From Halopseudomonas pelagia (lineage in GTDB: Bacteria > Pseudomonadota > Gammaproteobacteria > Pseudomonadales > Pseudomonadaceae), in NCBI RefSeq assembly GCF_009497895.1, contig NZ_CP033116.1, positions 1,178,001-1,242,000 on the forward strand: a stretch of DNA of 64,000 nt, written 5' to 3'. Shown piece after piece: positions 8,229 to 18,231 of the stretch (position 1 is its first letter; every line of letters starts with the position of its first letter). Below the pieces are notes generated by a model. It saw only the letters and a list, made by a program, of their open reading frames with translations. It made no database searches and was not told the origin of the DNA. Both the position numbers and the translations under genes were made by a program.

Positions 8229-10034
8229 ATGCCCGATTACAAGGCTCCCCTGCGTGACATCCGCTTCGTCCGCGACGAACTGCTGGGTTATGAAGAACAC
8301 TACAAGAGCCTGCCTGGCTGCGAAGACGCCACGCCGGATATGGTCGATGCCATTCTGGAAGAAGGCGCCAAATTCTGTGAGAACGTGATCGGGCCGCTCA
8401 ACCGTGTTGGCGATACCGAAGGCTGTACCTGGAGCGCTGAAGGCGTCAAGACGCCGTCCGGTTTCAAGGAAGCTTACAAGCAGTACGTAGAAGGCGGCTG
8501 GCCGAGCCTGGCACATGATGTCGATCACGGCGGCCAGGGCCTGCCCGAGTCACTGGGGCTGGCGATCAGCGAAATGATCGGCCAGGCCAACTGGTCCTGG
8601 GGCATGTACCCCGGTCTGTCCCATGGTTGCATGAACACCATCTCCACCCACGGCACCGACGACCAGAAGCACACCTACCTGACCAAGCTGGTTTCCGGCC
8701 AGTGGACCGGCACCATGTGCCTGACCGAATCGCATTGCGGTACTGACCTGGGCATGCTGCGTACCAAGGCAGAGCCACAGGCCGACGGCAGCTACAAGCT
8801 CAGCGGCACCAAGATCTTCATCTCCTCGGGTGAGCACGATATGGCCGAGAACATCGTCCACATCGTCCTGGCCCGCCTGCCCGATGCACCGGCTGGTACC
8901 AAGGGTATCTCCCTGTTCATCGTGCCGAAGTTCCTGCCCGATGCGAATGGCGAGAACGGCGAGCGTAACGGCGTTAACTGCGGTTCGCTGGAACACAAGA
9001 TGGGCATCCACGGCAACGCGACCTGCGTGATGAACTTCGACGGCGCCACCGGCTTCCTCATTGGGCCGCCGAACAAGGGCCTGAATGCGATGTTCACCTT
9101 TATGAACACCGCGCGCCTGGGTACTGCACTACAAGGTCTGGCGCATGCCGAGATCGGTTTCCAGGGTGGCATCGAGTACGCTCGCGATCGCTTGCAGATG
9201 CGTTCACTGACCGGTCCGAAGGCGCCAGAGAAGGCCGCTGATCCGATCATCGTGCATCCTGATGTACGCCGCATGCTGCTGACCATGAAAGCCTTTGCCG
9301 AAGGCAACCGCGCAATGGTGTATTTCACTGCCAAGCAGGTCGACATCGTCAAGAACAGCCAGGATGAAGAGCAGAAGAAGCAGGCTGACGCATTGCTGGC
9401 CTTCCTGACGCCGATTGCCAAGGCCTTCATGACCGAAGTTGGCTTCGAAGCTGCCAACCACGGCGTGCAGATCTACGGTGGCCATGGCTTTATCGCCGAG
9501 TGGGGCATGGAGCAGAACGTACGTGATGCGCGGATCTCCATGCTGTATGAAGGTACTACCGGCATCCAGGCACTGGATCTGCTCGGCCGTAAAGTACTGA
9601 TGACCCAGGGCGAGGCGCTGAAGTGCTTCACCAAGATCGTGCACAAGTTCTGCCAGAACCAGGAAGGCAACGACTCCATCAAGGAATTCGTAACGCCGCT
9701 GAATCAGGTGAACAAGGAATGGGGCGAGCTGACCATGAAGGTTGGTATGGCTGCGATGAAGGACCGCGAAATGGTCGGCGCTGCGTCAGTGGATTACTGC
9801 ATGTACTCCGGTTACGCTTGCCTGGCTTACTTCTGGGCCGACATGGCTCGCGTTGCAGCCGAGAAGCTGGCCGAAGGTACTTCTGACGAAGCCTTCTACC
9901 AGGCCAAGCTGCAGACCGCGCGTTTCTACTTCCAGCGCATTCTGCCGCGCACTCGCATGCACGTAGATGCGATGCTGTCAGGCGCAGACAACCTGATGGA
10001 CATGCCTGCAGAGAACTTCGCTCTGGGTTATTGA
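8229..10034 (+). CDS. Acyl-CoA dehydrogenase, long FadE1-like type
   Basis: This 601-residue flavoenzyme oxidises acyl-CoA to trans-2-enoyl-CoA at the start of beta-oxidation, passing electrons to ETF. Family features in order are the N-terminal helical domain, [20 protein letters not shown] (FAD-binding middle domain), [10 protein letters not shown], the FAD-contacting [23 protein letters not shown] region and the [12 protein letters not shown] motif, whose Glu is the likely catalytic base. A C-terminal extension of about 130 residues marks the long class. Start ATG 8229 follows a GAGG site; an in-frame TTG at 8214 is less likely. The position after the bio block parallels PA0506 of P. aeruginosa (inferred from memory of synteny). 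Confidence 0.9.
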   Translation: MPDYKAPLRDIRFVRDELLGYEEHYKSLPGCEDATPDMVDAILEEGAKFCENVIGPLNRVGDTEGCTWSAEGVKTPSGFKEAYKQYVEGGWPSLAHDVDHGGQGLPESLGLAISEMIGQANWSWGMYPGLSHGCMNTISTHGTDDQKHTYLTKLVSGQWTGTMCLTESHCGTDLGMLRTKAEPQADGSYKLSGTKIFISSGEHDMAENIVHIVLARLPDAPAGTKGISLFIVPKFLPDANGENGERNGVNCGSLEHKMGIHGNATCVMNFDGATGFLIGPPNKGLNAMFTFMNTARLGTALQGLAHAEIGFQGGIEYARDRLQMRSLTGPKAPEKAADPIIVHPDVRRMLLTMKAFAEGNRAMVYFTAKQVDIVKNSQDEEQKKQADALLAFLTPIAKAFMTEVGFEAANHGVQIYGGHGFIAEWGMEQNVRDARISMLYEGTTGIQALDLLGRKVLMTQGEALKCFTKIVHKFCQNQEGNDSIKEFVTPLNQVNKEWGELTMKVGMAAMKDREMVGAASVDYCMYSGYACLAYFWADMARVAAEKLAEGTSDEAFYQAKLQTARFYFQRILPRTRMHVDAMLSGADNLMDMPAENFALGY

Positions 10035-10070
10035 TCTTTCAGGTTGTAGTGCTGAAATAGTCGTACTGAG

Positions 10071-10103
10071 AAAGGCTGCTCCCGCAAGGGAGTGGCCTTT
10101 TTT
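10071..10103. terminator. Bidirectional rho-independent terminator
   Basis: AAAGGC-TG-CTCCC and GGGAG-TG-GCCTTTTTT pair around a GCAA loop, with T-runs for the rightward and A-run for the leftward transcript. It lies between the convergent fadE-like gene and egtB and can end both. Confidence 0.8.
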
Positions 10104-10127
10104 GTGCTGATGGCTTTAGGCCGATGG

Positions 10128-11330
10128 CTACCGTGCCAGACGCACGCCGCTGAATTGCCAGCGCGCCTGGGCAGGAAAGAAATTCCGATAGCTATGCCGC
10201 GCATGGCTTTCTGGCGTAGCGACCGAGCTGCCGCGCAAGACCATCTGATTGAGCATGAATTTGCCATTGTATTCACCCACCGCGCCCGCCGCTGGCTGGT
10301 ATCCGGGGTAGGCGAGATAGGCGCTGTTGGTCCATTGCCATACTTCCCCATGTAGTCCCGGCAGATCCTCTGATTGTGCAGCAAGCTCCCATTCCGCTTC
10401 AGTGGGCAAACGTGCCGCGGCCCAACGTGCATAAGCGTCCGCCTCGTAGAAACTGATGTGGCTGATTGGCGCATGGTGATTGAGCGGCACTTTCCCGTGC
10501 AGGGTAAATACGCTCCAGCCCTGTGCATCGTGCTGCCAGTAAAGCGGCGCCTGCCAGCCATGCAGACCGATATGGTCCCAGGCTTCCGACAGCCACAGCT
10601 CGGGCCGGCGATAACCGCCATCAAGCATAAACGCCAGATACTCTCCGTTACTGACATTGCGCGTGGCCAGTTCGAAGGGTTCCAGCCAGACCCGATGCCG
10701 GGGCCGTTCATTGTCAAAACTGAAACCCGAGCCCTGATGACCCATTTCGATCAGACCGCCAGAATAAGTCTGGAAAGCCGCGTCGAGGTCGTCGCCCGCA
10801 CGGGGTGACTGATCCGCTGACTCTGCCCGCCAGGCAGGCGCTAGTGGGTTACAGCTGAAGTGGTGCTTGAGGTCGGTGAGTATCAGCTCCTGATGCTGCT
10901 GCTCGTGTTGCAGCCCCAGCTCGATCAGATCGAGCTCTGTATCGCGGAGATCGGAATCGGCAAGCAGGGCGAGCATATGCCGATCCACATGGTCGCGGTA
11001 CTGGAGAACCCGGTCCAACCCAGGACGCGTGAGCAGGCCTCGTTCGGCGCGCAGGTGTCGCTCGCCGACGCCAATGTAATAGGAGTTGAACAGGACCTTG
11101 AAGTCCGGATCGAAGGCCGGTGGCGGGCGGCTCGACTGCGCAAGCAGAAAGGTCTCGAAAAACCAACTGGTATGCGCCAGGTGCCATTTCAGTGGACTGG
11201 CGTCGGGCATGGACTGCACCTGGCAGTCCTCTGCGCTCAAGCCTTCAACCAGTGCCAGGCTGTAGGCCCGTACTGAATTGAAGCGAGCGGCCAGTGAGGC
11301 GGCACGGGGTAATGGCTGAGGCAGGCTCAT
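10128..11330 (-). CDS. egtB: Ergothioneine-type sulfoxide synthase EgtB
   Basis: EgtB is a non-haem iron enzyme that joins trimethylhistidine (hercynine) to a thiol donor with O2, forming the C-S bond of ergothioneine. The 400-residue product has an N-terminal DinB-like four-helix domain with WHLAHTSWFFETF and LQHEQQHQELILTDLKHHF; the latter contains the HxxxHxE iron motif. A C-terminal formylglycine-generating-enzyme-type domain follows (NVSNGEYLAFMLDGGYRRPELW, RLPTEAEWELAA, GEVWQWTNSAYLAYPGY, VLRGSS). It starts at ATG 11330, overlapping the egtD stop by 4 bases. No EgtA, EgtC or EgtE is nearby, so the thiol donor cannot be read from context. Confidence 0.88.
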   Translation of the reverse strand: MSLPQPLPRAASLAARFNSVRAYSLALVEGLSAEDCQVQSMPDASPLKWHLAHTSWFFETFLLAQSSRPPPAFDPDFKVLFNSYYIGVGERHLRAERGLLTRPGLDRVLQYRDHVDRHMLALLADSDLRDTELDLIELGLQHEQQHQELILTDLKHHFSCNPLAPAWRAESADQSPRAGDDLDAAFQTYSGGLIEMGHQGSGFSFDNERPRHRVWLEPFELATRNVSNGEYLAFMLDGGYRRPELWLSEAWDHIGLHGWQAPLYWQHDAQGWSVFTLHGKVPLNHHAPISHISFYEADAYARWAAARLPTEAEWELAAQSEDLPGLHGEVWQWTNSAYLAYPGYQPAAGAVGEYNGKFMLNQMVLRGSSVATPESHARHSYRNFFPAQARWQFSGVRLAR

Positions 11331-12304
11331 GCTTGCGCCAGAAACACGCCGAACCAGTGTTGTTCGTCGCTCCAGTAATGGTGCCGGGTAAAGCCCGCTT
11401 CCGACAACATGGCGGCAAAATCCGCTGAAGTGTACTTGTGCGAGTACTCGGTCAAGATACTCTCCCCCTGATCGAAATGCCTGACGCTGCCAGCGCCCAG
11501 GCCTACGTCGTGATCCGTTTGCGACACCAGGCGCATTTCGATACGGCTGTCGCGCTGATTGAAAACCGCATCATGCTTGAAGTTTTCGAGTTGGAAATCC
11601 GCCCGCAGTTCCCGGTTGACGACGTTAAGCACATTCAGATTGAAGGCGGCCGTGACTCCCTCACGATCGTCATAGGCGGCTTCGAGTATGGCGCGGGGCT
11701 TGACCAGATCAACGCCGATCAGCAACTTGCCGTGCTCGCCACAATGCTGGCGGATGCGCCGCAGCAGTCGTAACGCATCCGGTCTGGCGAAGTTGCCGAT
11801 TGAGGAGCCGGGGTAAAAAAATACCGGAGGGGCCAGCGGCTGCTCCGACAACAGATCGCGCAATTCCAGCGACTGGGTGAAATCACTGACCACGCCGATA
11901 CATTCAACGCCGGGATGGCTGATCGCTATTCTGGCCAATGAATGCTGAAGAAAGTCAGCGGCAATATCGACCCCTACCAAGCGCGAGGGCTGCACCTTGT
12001 CCAGCCATTTTCTGGATTTGGAGCAATCGCCACAGCCCAGATCGATCCATTGCGCGCCGCTGGGTAAGGCGGCGGCTATCTCGGCACCGCAGTGACTGAG
12101 AATCGCGGCTTCAGTGCGGGTAGGGTAGTACTCGTCGAGCTCGCAAATATGGGTAAAGAGCTCGCAGCCGATATCATCGTAGAAATACTTGGAGTCGATG
12201 CGTGCGGCGGGTTGCAGGAGGCGTTGGCGGAGGAGTTGATGCTCCCTGGTGTGATCTTCCACCAGGGTATTTTCCAGACGTGGCACGGCGAGGGCTGGGG
12301 TCAC
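11327..12304 (-). CDS. egtD: L-histidine N-alpha-methyltransferase EgtD
   Basis: EgtD trimethylates histidine to hercynine with S-adenosylmethionine, the first dedicated step of ergothioneine synthesis. The 325-residue product shows DSKYFYDDIGCELFTHICELDEYYPTRTEAAIL, the glycine motif WIDLGCGDCSKSRKWLD, the FYPGSSIGNF motif and C-terminal YSHKYTSADFAAML, all family hallmarks. Translation likely starts at the GTG at 12302-12304, which has an AGGAT site. It lies first in a two-gene unit with egtB, with a 4-base overlap. Confidence 0.92.
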   Translation of the reverse strand: MTPALAVPRLENTLVEDHTREHQLLRQRLLQPAARIDSKYFYDDIGCELFTHICELDEYYPTRTEAAILSHCGAEIAAALPSGAQWIDLGCGDCSKSRKWLDKVQPSRLVGVDIAADFLQHSLARIAISHPGVECIGVVSDFTQSLELRDLLSEQPLAPPVFFYPGSSIGNFARPDALRLLRRIRQHCGEHGKLLIGVDLVKPRAILEAAYDDREGVTAAFNLNVLNVVNRELRADFQLENFKHDAVFNQRDSRIEMRLVSQTDHDVGLGAGSVRHFDQGESILTEYSHKYTSADFAAMLSEAGFTRHHYWSDEQHWFGVFLAQA

Positions 12305-12424
12305 GGTCAGATCCTGTGCATTGTGGGCTCAGAATCTGAAAGCTAGCAGTAGGTCCGTGCTTTTGCCAACCGATCGGACGACAGGTCGTACCGTTCGGCT
12401 AGCAGGCAGCAGCCCAGAGGGTCA

Positions 12425-12940
12425 TTACATATCCGCTTCCACGGTCTCGCGGATCAGCTTGAACAACTTGCGTGCAGCGGCTGGCGGCTTGTTTTCGGCG
12501 GCTTCCTTGCTGGCCTGGCGCACCAGTTGCCGCAGCGTCTGGCGCTCGGTTTGCGGGTAGGCGCTCATAAAGGCTTGCTGCTCTTCTGCACTGCCGGTCA
12601 GCAACCGATCGCGCCAGCGCTCCATTTGATGAAAATGCTGAGCGTGCGCCTGAGTACTGCTGTCCAGCCGGTCGATATAAGCGCGAATGGCGTCTACGTC
12701 CTGATCCTTCATCAGCTTGCCGACAAAACTCAGATGGCGCTTGAGCGCGCCGCGGGCGGTGTGCCGGTGTGCTTCTTCAAGGGCAACGCGCAGTTCTTCG
12801 GTCAGCTCGAGTTTCTGTAGCTGGGCCGGCTTGAGTTCGACCAGGCGGCGGCCCAGATCGCGCATCTCTTGCAGCTCGCGCTTGACCTGAGTTTTGCTGA
12901 TGCCTTCCTCGTACTGTTCGTCGTCGTAAAACTCTGTCAT
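12425..12940 (-). CDS. darP: Ribosome biogenesis factor DarP (YjgA)
   Basis: The 171-residue product matches the YjgA/DarP family, small acidic-basic helical proteins that bind 50S subunit precursors and assist peptidyl-transferase-centre assembly. Visible are YDDEQYEEGISKTQVKRE, LGRRLVELKPAQLQKL, KRHLSFVGKLMKDQDVDAIRAYID and LRQLVRQA near the C-terminus. The frame is open upstream to 13021, but ATG 12940 with GAGGTGA before it gives the family start. It is divergent from pmbA, the arrangement familiar in Pseudomonas. Confidence 0.92.
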   Translation of the reverse strand: MTEFYDDEQYEEGISKTQVKRELQEMRDLGRRLVELKPAQLQKLELTEELRVALEEAHRHTARGALKRHLSFVGKLMKDQDVDAIRAYIDRLDSSTQAHAQHFHQMERWRDRLLTGSAEEQQAFMSAYPQTERQTLRQLVRQASKEAAENKPPAAARKLFKLIRETVEADM

Positions 12941-13043
12941 GGTCACCTCGTTGCGGCCCGGCTGCGGGTACGTTTCAATGCGCCATGATACCCGTTCACA
13001 GCAGCGCTGTCCGAGGTACAATGCCTGCCTTAGAGGAGATTAC

Positions 13044-14399
13044 ATGAGCCAGATTCAACCAGCCCAACTCGAAGACCCCGAAATCCTGCGCGCCGAATTG
13101 GAGCAACGGGTTGCCTTTATTCTGGACGAATCGCGTCGCCAGGGCGCGACCGCCTGTGAGGTGGGTGTCAGTCAGAATACTGGCCTGTCAGTGGGCGTGC
13201 GTCAGGGAGAGGTTGAAACCGTCGAGTTCAATCGCGACCAGGGCTTTGCGATCACACTATACGCAGGGCAACGTAAAGGCTCGGCGAGCACCTCCGACAC
13301 CTCGGACGAAGCCATTCGCTCGGCTATCGAAGCTGCGCTGGGCATCGCCCAGCATGCCTCCGAAGACAGTTTCGCAGGGCTCGCCGATCCCCAGTTGATG
13401 GCCACTGAATTGCCGGATCTGGATCTCTATCATCCCTGGGCGTTGAGTGCCGAGCAGGCTATCGAGCGGGCTCTGGTGTGTGAGAACGCCGCGCTGGAGA
13501 TGGACCCGCGGTTGACCAGCGACAGTGCCAATATCAGCACCCAGCAAGGCTGCCGGGTTTATGGCAACAGCAATGGTTTTATCGGCAGTTCGCTGGGCAC
13601 TCGGCATAGTGCTTCGGCGGTGATGATCGTGGCATCGGATCAGGGTATGCAGCGCGACTATTGGTATGGTGTTGACCGTTTGGCGGCCAATCTGCCGAGT
13701 GCCGAGGCTCTGGGTCGCAAGGCGGCGCAGCGCACGCTGGCACGGTTAGGTACGCGCACAGTCAAAACCGCCAAAGTCCCGGTCTTGTTCGCCGCAGATC
13801 AGGCTTCGGGGCTGCTGGGACATTTGATTGGTGCGATTGCTGGCGGCGCAGTCTACCGGCAATCGACTTTTTTGCTGGATGCCATGGGTCAGCCGATATT
13901 TCCTGACTGGGTAACCATCGACGAGCGGCCCTATATGCCCCGTGCTCTCGGCAGCTCCGCGTTTGATGGTGACGGTCTGGCGACTCGCGAACAGGCGTTC
14001 GTTGATCAGGGCGTGTTGCGTAGCTGGGTCCTGGGCACCTACTCCGGGCGCAAGCTCAATTTGCCGAGTACCGCAAATGCGGGGGGCGTGCACAACCTGC
14101 ACGTGACCAGCAACGCCGGCGATTTACCGGCGCTGCTCAAGGAAATGGGCACCGGGCTGTTGGTGACCGAATTGATGGGGCAGGGCATCAACGGGGTGAC
14201 CGGTGACTATTCACGCGGTGCTGGGGGCTTCTGGGTGGAGAATGGCGAAATCCAGTTCCCGGTGCAGGAAGTGACTATCGCCGGCAATCTGAAAGACATG
14301 TTCGCCAATTTGCGCTGTGTCGGCTCGGATATTGAGCGTCGCGGTAATAATCTGACCGGCAGCTGGCTGGTAGACGGCATGACGGTGGGAGGGGAGTGA
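13044..14399 (+). CDS. pmbA: Metalloprotease PmbA (TldE)
   Basis: PmbA, with TldD, forms a heteromeric metalloprotease that matures microcins and degrades unfolded peptides such as the CcdA antitoxin in E. coli. The 451-residue product has the family core: AITLYAGQRKGSASTSDTSDEAI, RQSTFLLDAMGQPIFPDWVTIDERP, GSSAFDGDGLATR, WVLGTYSGRKLNLPSTANAGG and C-terminal GNNLTGSWLVDGMTVGG. PmbA is the subunit lacking the HExxxH zinc motif that TldD carries, and none is visible here. ATG 13044 has a strong AGAGGAGA site. tldD is not in the window. Confidence 0.95.
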   Translation: MSQIQPAQLEDPEILRAELEQRVAFILDESRRQGATACEVGVSQNTGLSVGVRQGEVETVEFNRDQGFAITLYAGQRKGSASTSDTSDEAIRSAIEAALGIAQHASEDSFAGLADPQLMATELPDLDLYHPWALSAEQAIERALVCENAALEMDPRLTSDSANISTQQGCRVYGNSNGFIGSSLGTRHSASAVMIVASDQGMQRDYWYGVDRLAANLPSAEALGRKAAQRTLARLGTRTVKTAKVPVLFAADQASGLLGHLIGAIAGGAVYRQSTFLLDAMGQPIFPDWVTIDERPYMPRALGSSAFDGDGLATREQAFVDQGVLRSWVLGTYSGRKLNLPSTANAGGVHNLHVTSNAGDLPALLKEMGTGLLVTELMGQGINGVTGDYSRGAGGFWVENGEIQFPVQEVTIAGNLKDMFANLRCVGSDIERRGNNLTGSWLVDGMTVGGE

Positions 14400-14403
14400 G
14401 ACG

Positions 14404-14600
14404 CAGCGGCAAGCTTCAAGTTGCACGCTGCAAGCGGCAAGCGGCAAGTAAAGCCAGGGGTTTGAGAGTTCTGGGTTTGGTTTTTGGTCCGCTTGGATTC
14501 CCGCCTGCGCGGGAATGACGGGGGGGCGGCGGGAATGACGGGGGATCAGCGGAATGACGGGGGATCGGCGGGAATGACTGGGCGGGTTGTGGGATAGCTG
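14404..14600. repeat. REP-like repeat cluster between pmbA and npr
   Basis: The 236-bp gap begins with a CGGCAAGC-type repeat (14404-14450). It continues with ATTCCCGC-ctgc-GCGGGAAT at 14497-14516, a perfect 8-bp hairpin. Several degraded copies of GGGAATGACGGGGG follow to 14580, spaced 19-22 bases. The same hairpin family recurs at 35325, 63040 and 63193. These are REP-type extragenic palindromes as are common in Pseudomonas; no gene is visible in the gap. Confidence 0.75.
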
Positions 14601-14635
14601 GGTGCCGGTTACCATTTTGCAGCTTGCAGCTTGCG

Positions 14636-14908
14636 CTACTCCCCCTCGCCGAAATAATCCTCGATCAAGGCCAATAGTTCCTCCATGGCTTGATCCGCTT
14701 CTTCGCCTTCGCAGCTGATACAGACTTCCGAGCCTTTACTTGCGGCCAGCATCATCACTTGCATGATGCTTTTGCCGTCGACCAATTCTTCTTCGTTTCC
14801 GCCGATTTTCACCTGACAGCCATAGCGGTTGGCCACGCCGACGAATTTTGCGGCGGCGCGGGCATGCAGGCCGAGTTTGTTGATGATTTGTACGCGGGTC
14901 GTTGGCAT
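14636..14908 (-). CDS. ptsO: Phosphocarrier protein NPr (nitrogen PTS HPr homologue)
   Basis: NPr relays phosphate from EI-Ntr (PtsP) to EIIA-Ntr (PtsN) in the nitrogen-related phosphotransferase system. The 90-residue product is HPr-sized, with the phosphorylatable His15 in NKLGLHARAAAKFVGVAN and the Ser region GKSIMQVMMLAASKGSEV. The correct start is ATG 14908; a longer in-frame reading overlaps rapZ and is not supported. It starts two bases after the rapZ stop, the last gene of the rpoN-linked cluster. Confidence 0.93.
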   Translation of the reverse strand: MPTTRVQIINKLGLHARAAAKFVGVANRYGCQVKIGGNEEELVDGKSIMQVMMLAASKGSEVCISCEGEEADQAMEELLALIEDYFGEGE

Positions 14909-14910
14909 CG

Positions 14911-15765
14911 TCAGGGCAGGTCGCGGTGGCGGATCAGCAGGTTCGGGATGCTTGTGGACAGTTCCTTGACCAATCGTTCGGTCAGGTAAACCGAGCGGTG
15001 ATGACCGCCAGTGCAACCGATGGAAATGGTCATGTAGCTGCGTTCGCCCGCCGCGTAGCGGGGCAGCCATTTACTCAGGAACTGGTGAATATCGTCATAC
15101 ATTTCCTGCACTTCGGGCTGGGCTTGCAGGTAATCGCAAATTTGCGGGTCACGGCCAGAATAGGGCCTCAACTCGGCTTTCCAGTAGGGATTGGGCAGGC
15201 AGCGCACGTCAAATACCAGGTCGGAGTCGACTGGAACGCCGCGCTTGAAGCCAAAAGACTGGATCATCACTGAGGTGCCGTGGGACTGGCTGCCCAGCAA
15301 ACGCTGCTTCAGCAAGTCCCGCAGCTGATACAGGTTGAGATGGCTGGTATCGATCTTCAGGCCGGCCAGATCAATGATCGGCTCAAGTAAACGTAATTCT
15401 GCGGCCAGTGCCTCTCCCAGCGAATGCGTACCATTGGTCAGCGGGTGTTTGCGTCGGGTTTCCGAGAAACGCTTGATCAGTACTTCATCAGTAGCGGCTA
15501 GAAACAGAATGTCGCATTGAACGCCGGCTTCACGCACCTGCTGCAGCAGCTCGGGAAAACGCTCCAGATCACTGGGCAGATTCCGTGCGTCGATACTGAT
15601 GGCGACTTTGGGCAGATTCAAACCGGTATTATTAACCTGCTTGGCCAGCTCCGGCAGCAAGCCAGCAGGCAGGTTGTCTATGCAGTAATAGCCGTTGTCT
15701 TCCAGCAGATGCAGAGCTGTACTCTTGCCGGATCCAGAGCGTCCGCTGACGACAACCAGACGCAT
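14911..15765 (-). CDS. rapZ: RNase adapter protein RapZ
   Basis: The 284-residue product has the N-terminal P-loop [21 protein letters not shown] and the C-terminal signature [16 protein letters not shown] of the RapZ/YvcJ family. In enterobacteria RapZ delivers the sRNA GlmZ to RNase E and so tunes GlmS; in Pseudomonas the role is less clear. It is in tight order with ptsN upstream (3 bases) and npr downstream (2 bases), so the three are cotranscribed. Confidence 0.95.
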   Translation of the reverse strand: MRLVVVSGRSGSGKSTALHLLEDNGYYCIDNLPAGLLPELAKQVNNTGLNLPKVAISIDARNLPSDLERFPELLQQVREAGVQCDILFLAATDEVLIKRFSETRRKHPLTNGTHSLGEALAAELRLLEPIIDLAGLKIDTSHLNLYQLRDLLKQRLLGSQSHGTSVMIQSFGFKRGVPVDSDLVFDVRCLPNPYWKAELRPYSGRDPQICDYLQAQPEVQEMYDDIHQFLSKWLPRYAAGERSYMTISIGCTGGHHRSVYLTERLVKELSTSIPNLLIRHRDLP

Positions 15766-15768
15766 GGG

Positions 15769-16227
15769 TCAGCTCCCGTCGTCTTCGCTGGTCATGATGC
15801 GGTACAGACTCTCGGCGTCCGGTGCGTTGCGCAGGGCTTCGCGCAAGCTAGACTGATCCAGCTTGCCGGCAAGCATCTTGAGAATCTGCAAATGCTGCTC
15901 GGTAGCCTCAAGCGGCACCAGCAACACAAAAATCAGGTCGACGGGCTCGCCATCAAGGGCGTCATAGTCGATTTTGGATTCGAGTTGCAATAACGCGCCA
16001 ACAGCCTTGTGACAGCCCTCCAGGCGGCAGTGCGGAATGGCGATACCATTGCCGAAGCCGGTGGAGCCCAGTTTTTCACGGGCGATGAGGCTTTCATAAA
16101 TGCTGTCGGGATCAAGATGGCTATGCTGGGCGACCAGTTTGCCAATCAGCTCCAGAACGCGCTTTTTTGAAACCCCCTGCACACCGGCAAAGGTGCGCTC
16201 GGGGGTGAGTATGTGATCAATTTGCAT
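15769..16227 (-). CDS. ptsN: Nitrogen regulatory EIIA protein PtsN
   Basis: PtsN (EIIA-Ntr) is the output protein of the nitrogen PTS; its phosphorylation state controls targets such as potassium transport and carbon/nitrogen regulation. The 152-residue product has the type 2 EIIA core with the phosphorylated His66 in GFGNGIAIPHCRLEG, preceded by LIAREKLGSTG. The C-terminal LQILKMLAGKLDQSSLREALR is also typical. It lies between hpf and rapZ in the conserved order of this cluster. Confidence 0.95.
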   Translation of the reverse strand: MQIDHILTPERTFAGVQGVSKKRVLELIGKLVAQHSHLDPDSIYESLIAREKLGSTGFGNGIAIPHCRLEGCHKAVGALLQLESKIDYDALDGEPVDLIFVLLVPLEATEQHLQILKMLAGKLDQSSLREALRNAPDAESLYRIMTSEDDGS

Positions 16228-16247
16228 AATGATGCGGAGAGTCTGCC

Positions 16248-16556
16248 TTAACGGTCGTTGACGCCTTGCTGGCGATTCAGGTTCTTTTCCTTGTACTTGA
16301 TCAGTTGACGATCAAGCTTGTCCGTCAGTAAATCTATGGCTGCATACATATCCGTATGCTCGGCATTGGCGACTACTTCGCCCCCGGCCACGTGGAGTGT
16401 AGCTTCGGCCTTCTGGCGCAGCTTTTCAACTTCCAGGGTGACTTGTACGTTGGTTATCTTGTCGAAGTGTCGCTCGAGACGTGACATTTTCTCGTTGACG
16501 TAATCGCGCAATGCATCGGTGATGTCCAGTTGATGACCGCTAAGGTTCAGTTGCAT
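16248..16556 (-). CDS. hpf: Ribosome hibernation promoting factor (short form)
   Basis: The 102-residue product is a short HPF/YfiA-type protein. It has the opening MQLNLSGHQLDITDALRDYVNEK, RLERHFDKITNVQVTLEVEKLRQKAEATLHVAGGEVVANAEHTDMYAAIDLLTDKLDRQLIKYKEK, and lacks the long C-terminal domain. Such proteins bind the 30S decoding centre and promote 100S dimers in stationary phase. It directly follows rpoN, as in many proteobacteria, where it was once called a sigma-54 modulation protein. Confidence 0.95.
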   Translation of the reverse strand: MQLNLSGHQLDITDALRDYVNEKMSRLERHFDKITNVQVTLEVEKLRQKAEATLHVAGGEVVANAEHTDMYAAIDLLTDKLDRQLIKYKEKNLNRQQGVNDR

Positions 16557-16649
16557 ACGACTTCTCCTGATTGGCTTGGAGTAACAGGGAACCGTGCTTG
16601 GCTCCCTATGGTGCCACCTGCTATCACTAAAATCGTTATTGCATGCTGG

Positions 16650-18149
16650 CTAGACCAGCCGTTTGCGTTCGCTCGAAGGGGCGATGTTGAGCGACTCGCG
16701 GTATTTGGCGATGGTTCTGCGGGCCACATCGATGCCCTGTTCTTCCAGTAAACCAGCGATCTTGCTATCGCTCAATGGTTTCTTCGGGTTTTCTGCTGCC
16801 ACCAGCTTTTTGATCAGCGCGCGGATGGCGGTGGAGGAGAATTCACCGCCTTCTGCGGTGCCGACATGGCTGGAGAAAAAGTATTTTAGCTCGAAGATGC
16901 CGCGTGGGGTATGCATGTATTTCTGCGTCGTTACGCGCGAAATGGTCGACTCGTGCATGCCCACCGCCTCGGCGATATCGTGCAGCACCAGGGGTTTCAT
17001 CGCTTCTTCGCCATGCTCCAGGAAGCCGCGCTGATGCTCGACGATCTGCGTGGCGACTTTCATCAGTGTTTCGTTGCGGCTTTGCAAGCTCTTGATGAAC
17101 CAGCGTGCTTCCTGCAAATGATTACGCAGGTAAGTGTTGTCCTGGCTGGCATCCGCGCGGCGGACCATGGAGGCGTAATGATTGTTCACCCGCACCTTGG
17201 GTACTGACTCCTGGTTCAGCTCGACAATCCAGCGCTTGTTGTCACGGTGCACGATCACATCGGGAATCACATATTCGGGCTCGCCCGAGGCGATTTCCGA
17301 GCCAGGGCGCGGATTGAGCGTCTGTATCAGGCTGATCGCGCGGCTCAGTTGCTCTTCCTTCAGCCGGGTCCGGCGCATCAGTTGAGTAAAATCGCGGCTG
17401 CCGAGCAGTTCCAGGTGATCCTTGACGATCTTCTGCGCCTGTTCGAGCAGGGGGGTGTCCTTGGGAAGCTGGCGCAGTTGCAGATAGAGGCATTCACTGA
17501 GGTTGCGCGCGCCGACACCCAGAGGTTCGAACTGCTGAATGCGGTGCAGAACCATCTCTACTTCATCCAGCTCGACTTCCAGCTCGGGATCGAGCGAGGC
17601 AAGAATCTCCTCCAGGGACTCTTCCAGATAGCCGTCGGCGTTGATCGCATCGATCAACGACAGCGCTATCAACTGATCGGTTTCCGACAGCGGAATCAGG
17701 TTGAGCTGCCATTCCAGATGGCTTTGCAATGTCTCGCCAGAGCCGGTGCGGGCGGTAAAGTCCCACTCGTCGTCATCCTGGCTGGGTAGCGAGCTGGCTG
17801 AGGTCTGGTATACGTCATCCCATTGCGTGTCCACCGGCAGCTCACTGGGGATCTGCTCGTTCCAGTTGCCTTCTTCTTCGGCCTGACTGTGTTGCTCAAT
17901 CGCGTCCATCGCCACCGGTTCCGGGATGGTGACCGCCGGCGCGTCATCCTTGTCCAAGCCATTTTCCTGGCTCGGAGAGAAATCATCATCGCCTTCATCA
18001 GCCATCTCCAGCATGGGATTGGCTTCCAACGCCTCCTGGACCTCTTGCTGGAGGTCCAGACTGGATAGCTGCAACAGTCGGATGGCTTGCTGCAGCTGCG
18101 GCGTCATCGTCAGCTGCTGCCCCATCTTGAGGGCGAGCGATGGTTTCAT
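16650..18149 (-). CDS. rpoN: RNA polymerase sigma-54 factor
   Basis: RpoN directs RNA polymerase to -24/-12 promoters that need enhancer-binding activators (nitrogen assimilation, motility and other functions). The 499-residue product has the Gln-rich region I ([39 protein letters not shown]), an acidic region II, the core-binding region, an HTH near [28 protein letters not shown] and the diagnostic RpoN box [10 protein letters not shown] near the C-terminus. The family length and motif set are intact. It lies downstream of lptB on the same strand after an 82-base gap. Confidence 0.97.
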   Translation of the reverse strand: MKPSLALKMGQQLTMTPQLQQAIRLLQLSSLDLQQEVQEALEANPMLEMADEGDDDFSPSQENGLDKDDAPAVTIPEPVAMDAIEQHSQAEEEGNWNEQIPSELPVDTQWDDVYQTSASSLPSQDDDEWDFTARTGSGETLQSHLEWQLNLIPLSETDQLIALSLIDAINADGYLEESLEEILASLDPELEVELDEVEMVLHRIQQFEPLGVGARNLSECLYLQLRQLPKDTPLLEQAQKIVKDHLELLGSRDFTQLMRRTRLKEEQLSRAISLIQTLNPRPGSEIASGEPEYVIPDVIVHRDNKRWIVELNQESVPKVRVNNHYASMVRRADASQDNTYLRNHLQEARWFIKSLQSRNETLMKVATQIVEHQRGFLEHGEEAMKPLVLHDIAEAVGMHESTISRVTTQKYMHTPRGIFELKYFFSSHVGTAEGGEFSSTAIRALIKKLVAAENPKKPLSDSKIAGLLEEQGIDVARRTIAKYRESLNIAPSSERKRLV

Positions 18150-18231
18150 GTTTGAGCGTATTACCTTGTGCGCAATGTTAAATCGATAGCGTTAATCGAC
18201 AGAATTTTAGCATGCATGGTCGGTTGAATAT

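Noticed and set aside
14500..14600. Spaced GGGAATGACGGGGG units as a possible CRISPR or satellite
   Set aside because: Copies are degenerate with irregular 19-22-base spacing and belong to the REP family seen elsewhere in the window.
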